Below, one piece after another: positions 32,605 to 34,987 of a stretch of DNA of 34,987 nucleotides. Made by a program: the position numbers and the translations under genes. This DNA is from Comamonadaceae bacterium (GTDB lineage Bacteria; Pseudomonadota; Gammaproteobacteria; Burkholderiales; Burkholderiaceae_C). The notes beneath the pieces are model-generated. The model worked only from the letters and a program-made list of their open reading frames with translations, was not told the origin of the DNA and did not search any database. The DNA lies in NCBI GenBank assembly GCA_947447985.1, contig CANFLX010000028.1:1-34987 (forward strand), given 5' to 3'. The first letter of the stretch is position 1, and every line of letters starts with the position of its first letter.

Positions 32605-33990
32605 GCTGAGCAGGTGCTTGACCGCAAAGTCAGTGTCCGCCGCCTGCTCGGTGAGTTCATGGCGCTTGACCATCGCATACAGATTCACAAAGCCTGCGCC
32701 CAAGACCTCGCCCGCCAGCGGGCAAGCCTCCAGGGCGCTCAGCGCCTGCTCCAGGTCGCGCGGCAGGGGCGGTGTAACGGCGCCGCCGCCTAAGACCCGC
32801 TCTGCGCTGGGCGAAAGTTGCTCCCGCATACCCATCAGCCCCGTACCCAGCATCAGCGCCAGCGTCAAGTAGGGGTTGGCGTCGCCACCAGGCAAACGGT
32901 GTTCCACCCGCCGGTTGCCGGCGTTAGACGCAGGAATACGAAACGCCACGCTGCGGTCGTCGTGGCCCCAATCGGCATTGGCAGGTGAGGCATCGGGCCG
33001 CGCGATGCGCAGGTAGGAATGCGCATACGGCGCCAGCACCGCCATGGCACCCTGGGCCGAGGCCTGCCAGCCGCCAATAAAGTGCGCCAGCCGCGGGTGG
33101 GCCTGGCCGTCGGCATCGCTAAAGGCATTGCGGCCCTCACTGTCGCTCAGGCTCACATGCCAGTGCATGCCGGTTCCGGGCTCGTGCAAATAGGGCTTGG
33201 CCATGAAAGTGGCCAGGCAGCCATGGCGGCGTGCTATTTCGCGCACCAGACGCTTGAAGCGAAACACCGCGTCCGCCTGCGCCAGCGGCTCTCCAGGTTG
33301 GAAGTTCACTTCGTACTGGCCGATGGATGCCTCATGGCCGTAGCCGCTGATGGGTATTCCTTGCATCGCACACGCGGCCCACAGCTCGTCAAACAAGGGC
33401 GCAAAGGATTGCGCCGTCTCGGCCGAGAACAGGTCGTGCGAGCTCTCGATATGCGGCACCGCACCCGACATGCCGTGCGCGACTTGCAAACCGCCCTGTG
33501 CATCCCGCTGTGGATGCACCAGAAAAAACTCCAACTCCGGTGCGACCAAAGCCTGGTAGCCCCCTGCCTGCAAACGCGTCAAAGTGCGCTGCAGCAACTG
33601 CCGTGGCGACAGGTCGGCCACCTCGTACTCGGCATGGCCATCGGCGGCCACAAAGCGTGCCTGTGCGTTGCAGATGACGGTGGCGGTGGGTACGCGCGAA
33701 AGCGGGCAGCGCACCAGCGTGCGCCAATCCGGCTGCAGGGCCATGTCAGGAAAGCTGGGCGGAAAGAGGCGCTTGAACACATCCGGCGGCTCACCGCCGG
33801 TCACCGTCAGGCCCAAGAGCAGCGTCGGCAGCCTGGCGCCCAGCGCCTGGATAAAACTGGCCACGTCCATGGTCTTGCCGCGCGCCACACTGGTCAGGTC
33901 GGCAAACACCACTTCAACGCGGCGTATGCCTTGGGCCTGCAGCCACCCAATGGCCTCTGCGGCGCTGCTCACTGGCACTTTCAATCCCAT
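32596..33990 (-). CDS. glutamine-synthetase-family ligase (gamma-glutamylpolyamine type)
   Basis: The 464-aa protein has the class I glutamine synthetase layout with a short N-terminal beta-grasp part and a catalytic domain: LVAPELEFFLV (metal Glu), GYGHEASIGQYEVNF, KPYLHEPGTGMHWHVSL (ATP and ammonia side), and FRIPASNAGNRRVEHRLPGGDANPYL (key part NRRVEHRLPGGDANPY). It lacks the classic adenylylation tyrosine segment and resembles PuuA/GlnA3-type enzymes that join glutamate to putrescine or other amines. The start at 33990 overlaps the exonuclease III gene by ten bases. Substrate is not proven and no polyamine gene is next to it. Confidence 0.87.
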   Translation of the reverse strand: MGLKVPVSSAAEAIGWLQAQGIRRVEVVFADLTSVARGKTMDVASFIQALGARLPTLLLGLTVTGGEPPDVFKRLFPPSFPDMALQPDWRTLVRCPLSRVPTATVICNAQARFVAADGHAEYEVADLSPRQLLQRTLTRLQAGGYQALVAPELEFFLVHPQRDAQGGLQVAHGMSGAVPHIESSHDLFSAETAQSFAPLFDELWAACAMQGIPISGYGHEASIGQYEVNFQPGEPLAQADAVFRFKRLVREIARRHGCLATFMAKPYLHEPGTGMHWHVSLSDSEGRNAFSDADGQAHPRLAHFIGGWQASAQGAMAVLAPYAHSYLRIARPDASPANADWGHDDRSVAFRIPASNAGNRRVEHRLPGGDANPYLTLALMLGTGLMGMREQLSPSAERVLGGGAVTPPLPRDLEQALSALEACPLAGEVLGAGFVNLYAMVKRHELTEQAADTDFAVKHLLSRS

Positions 33991-34769
33991 GCGTAATCGA
34001 TGGTGATGGGCGCGTGGTCGGAGAACTTCACGTCTTTGTAAATCGCGTGGGTCTTGGCGCCTGCGGCCAGGGCCGGCGTGGCCAGGTGGTAGTCCAGGCG
34101 CCAGCCTACGTTTTTGGCGTAGGCCTGGCCCCGGTTGCTCCACCAGGTGTAGGCCTCGTCGGTCGCAGTGGGCTCCAGGTGGCGGTAGACGTCCACCAAA
34201 CCGGCCTGCGTGAGCAGCTGCGTCATCCAGGCGCGCTCTTCGGGCAAAAAGCCGGAGTTCTTTTTGTTGCCTTTGAAGTTCTTCAGGTCAATTTCCTGGT
34301 GGGCGATGTTGATGTCGCCACACAGCACAAACTCGCGTTCGGCCTTCAGGGCGGTCAGGTGCGGATAAAACTCGGCCAGGAAGCGGAACTTGGCCTGCTG
34401 GCGCTCTTCGCCGGACGAACCACTGGGGAAGTAGGCGCTGATGATGGAGCGTTTGCGCTTGGGTGTGTCAAAGCGCAGTTCCACGTAGCGGCCCTCCATG
34501 TCAAATTCACCGGATCCATAGCCCACCACCACATCACTGGGTGTGTGGCGGGTGTAAACCGCCACGCCGGAGTAGCCTTTTTTCTCGGCGAAATGAAAGT
34601 AGCCTTTGAGGTCCGCCAGCGTTTCAAACTTGCCTGCCACGTCGTCGGCCTGGGCCTTGACCTCTTGCACGCAAATACAATCCGGCTGCAGTTGCGCAAG
34701 CCAAGGCTCCAGCCCTTTGCTGGTGGCCGAGCGGATGCCGTTGAGGTTCAGGCTGCTTAATTTGAACAA
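33981..34769 (-). CDS. xth: exodeoxyribonuclease III
   Basis: The 262-aa protein has the exonuclease III/AP-endonuclease motifs: LNLNGIRSA (Asn), CVQEVKAQ (catalytic metal Glu), [23 protein letters not shown] (Asp and Asn), WRLDYHLAT, and [11 protein letters not shown] (catalytic Asp-His). It cuts DNA at abasic sites and trims 3' ends in base-excision repair. The start codon is TTG, supported by GGGGAA seven bases before it and by the usual [15 protein letters not shown] beginning; an ATG at 34783 is out of frame. It is divergent from pyrE with 11 bases between starts. Confidence 0.95.
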   Translation of the reverse strand: MFKLSSLNLNGIRSATSKGLEPWLAQLQPDCICVQEVKAQADDVAGKFETLADLKGYFHFAEKKGYSGVAVYTRHTPSDVVVGYGSGEFDMEGRYVELRFDTPKRKRSIISAYFPSGSSGEERQQAKFRFLAEFYPHLTALKAEREFVLCGDINIAHQEIDLKNFKGNKKNSGFLPEERAWMTQLLTQAGLVDVYRHLEPTATDEAYTWWSNRGQAYAKNVGWRLDYHLATPALAAGAKTHAIYKDVKFSDHAPITIDYAWD

Positions 34770-34780
34770 GGAAATTCCCC

Positions 34781-34987
34781 ATGGTTGACGCCACCCTCAC
34801 CCCATCCCCTACGTCCGGTTCCGTGCCCGGTGCAGACGCCGGTCTGGCGCAGGAATTCGTGGCGTTTGCGGTGGCGTGCGGTGTGTTGCGCTTTGGCGAA
34901 TTCACCACCAAAGCCGGTCGACAAAGCCCGTATTTTTTCAACGCCGGCTTGTTTGACGACGGAGCCAAACTCGGGCGGCTGGCGCAA
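34781..34987 (+). CDS. pyrE: orotate phosphoribosyltransferase (5' part, cut by window edge)
   Basis: The frame from the ATG at 34781 is open for 69 codons to the right edge. After a variable start it reads [20 protein letters not shown], then [20 protein letters not shown], the conserved beginning of PyrE (key motif [14 protein letters not shown]). PyrE joins orotate to PRPP to give OMP in pyrimidine synthesis. AAGGA lies eight bases before the ATG and sits inside the spacer shared with xth. The catalytic PRPP loop is outside the window. Confidence 0.94.
   Translation, partial: MVDATLTPSPTSGSVPGADAGLAQEFVAFAVACGVLRFGEFTTKAGRQSPYFFNAGLFDDGAKLGRLAQ

Noticed and set aside
34624-34968. 114-codon minus-strand frame crossing the xth-pyrE junction
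   Set aside because: It overlaps the starts of two well-supported genes out of frame and begins inside pyrE.
1-34987. CRISPR array, insertion sequence, tRNA or rRNA
   Set aside because: No spaced repeats, transposase motifs, terminal inverted repeats or cloverleaf sequences were seen on reading both strands.

Overview
The window looks like a chromosomal segment from a high-GC betaproteobacterium, most likely family Comamonadaceae (Rhodoferax/Polaromonas/Acidovorax-like). This rests on gene content and order: purE-purK-sua5, a PhaM-type granule protein, a fused LivM-LivG transporter subunit, xth divergent to pyrE, and dense packing with gaps of 1 to 20 bases. Genus is not resolvable by eye. 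I see no rRNA, tRNA, CRISPR array, insertion sequence or prophage; this is mostly core and metabolic DNA.

Layout. 1-500 (-): 5' part of a CnoX/YbbN-type thioredoxin. 603-3338 (+): purE, purK, and a Sua5-type tRNA threonylcarbamoylation enzyme. 3346-6286 (-): a FIST-domain protein behind phaM, then a TPR membrane protein. 6441-7769 (+): a MATE exporter, facing a small membrane protein (-). 8278-10061 (+): a LysR regulator coupled to a metallophosphoesterase. 10078-12143: a TetR regulator divergent from a DadA-like D-amino-acid dehydrogenase. 12145-16185: a LysR regulator divergent from a beta-alanine/omega-amino-acid transaminase and a CoA-acylating semialdehyde dehydrogenase, which together would turn beta-alanine into acetyl-CoA. 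16362-19307 (+): a winged-helix protein, an unknown membrane protein and the ABC-F protein Uup. 19393-19950 (+): a small outer-membrane beta-barrel protein. 20132-20860 (-): a vapBC toxin-antitoxin pair. 20889-24184 (-): a CoA-transferase, glutaryl-CoA dehydrogenase and a DUF3047 lipoprotein. 24280-25650 (+): radA. 25899-30839 (+): a complete branched-chain amino-acid type ABC transporter (livJ, livH, fused livMG, livF). 30990-32566 (+): a three-gene cytochrome module resembling the SHP/diheme cytochrome/cytochrome b system of Rhodobacter sphaeroides. 32596-34769 (-): a glutamine-synthetase-family ligase and exonuclease III. 34781-end (+): the start of pyrE.

The signals I find most interesting are mainly in the non-coding DNA: a consensus LexA box abutting the radA start; a perfect 26-base palindrome ahead of the liv operon whose core recurs, degenerate, ahead of the LysR gene at 8278; a strong intrinsic terminator on the minus strand at 16282-16305 with no minus-strand gene to serve, suggesting an unannotated small RNA; and a stem-loop that buries the MATE start codon. 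Among proteins, the cytochrome at 30990 keeps an Asn-Cys and a second Cys spaced as expected for the oxygen-binding SHP family. I did not find a convincing wholly new multi-gene system.
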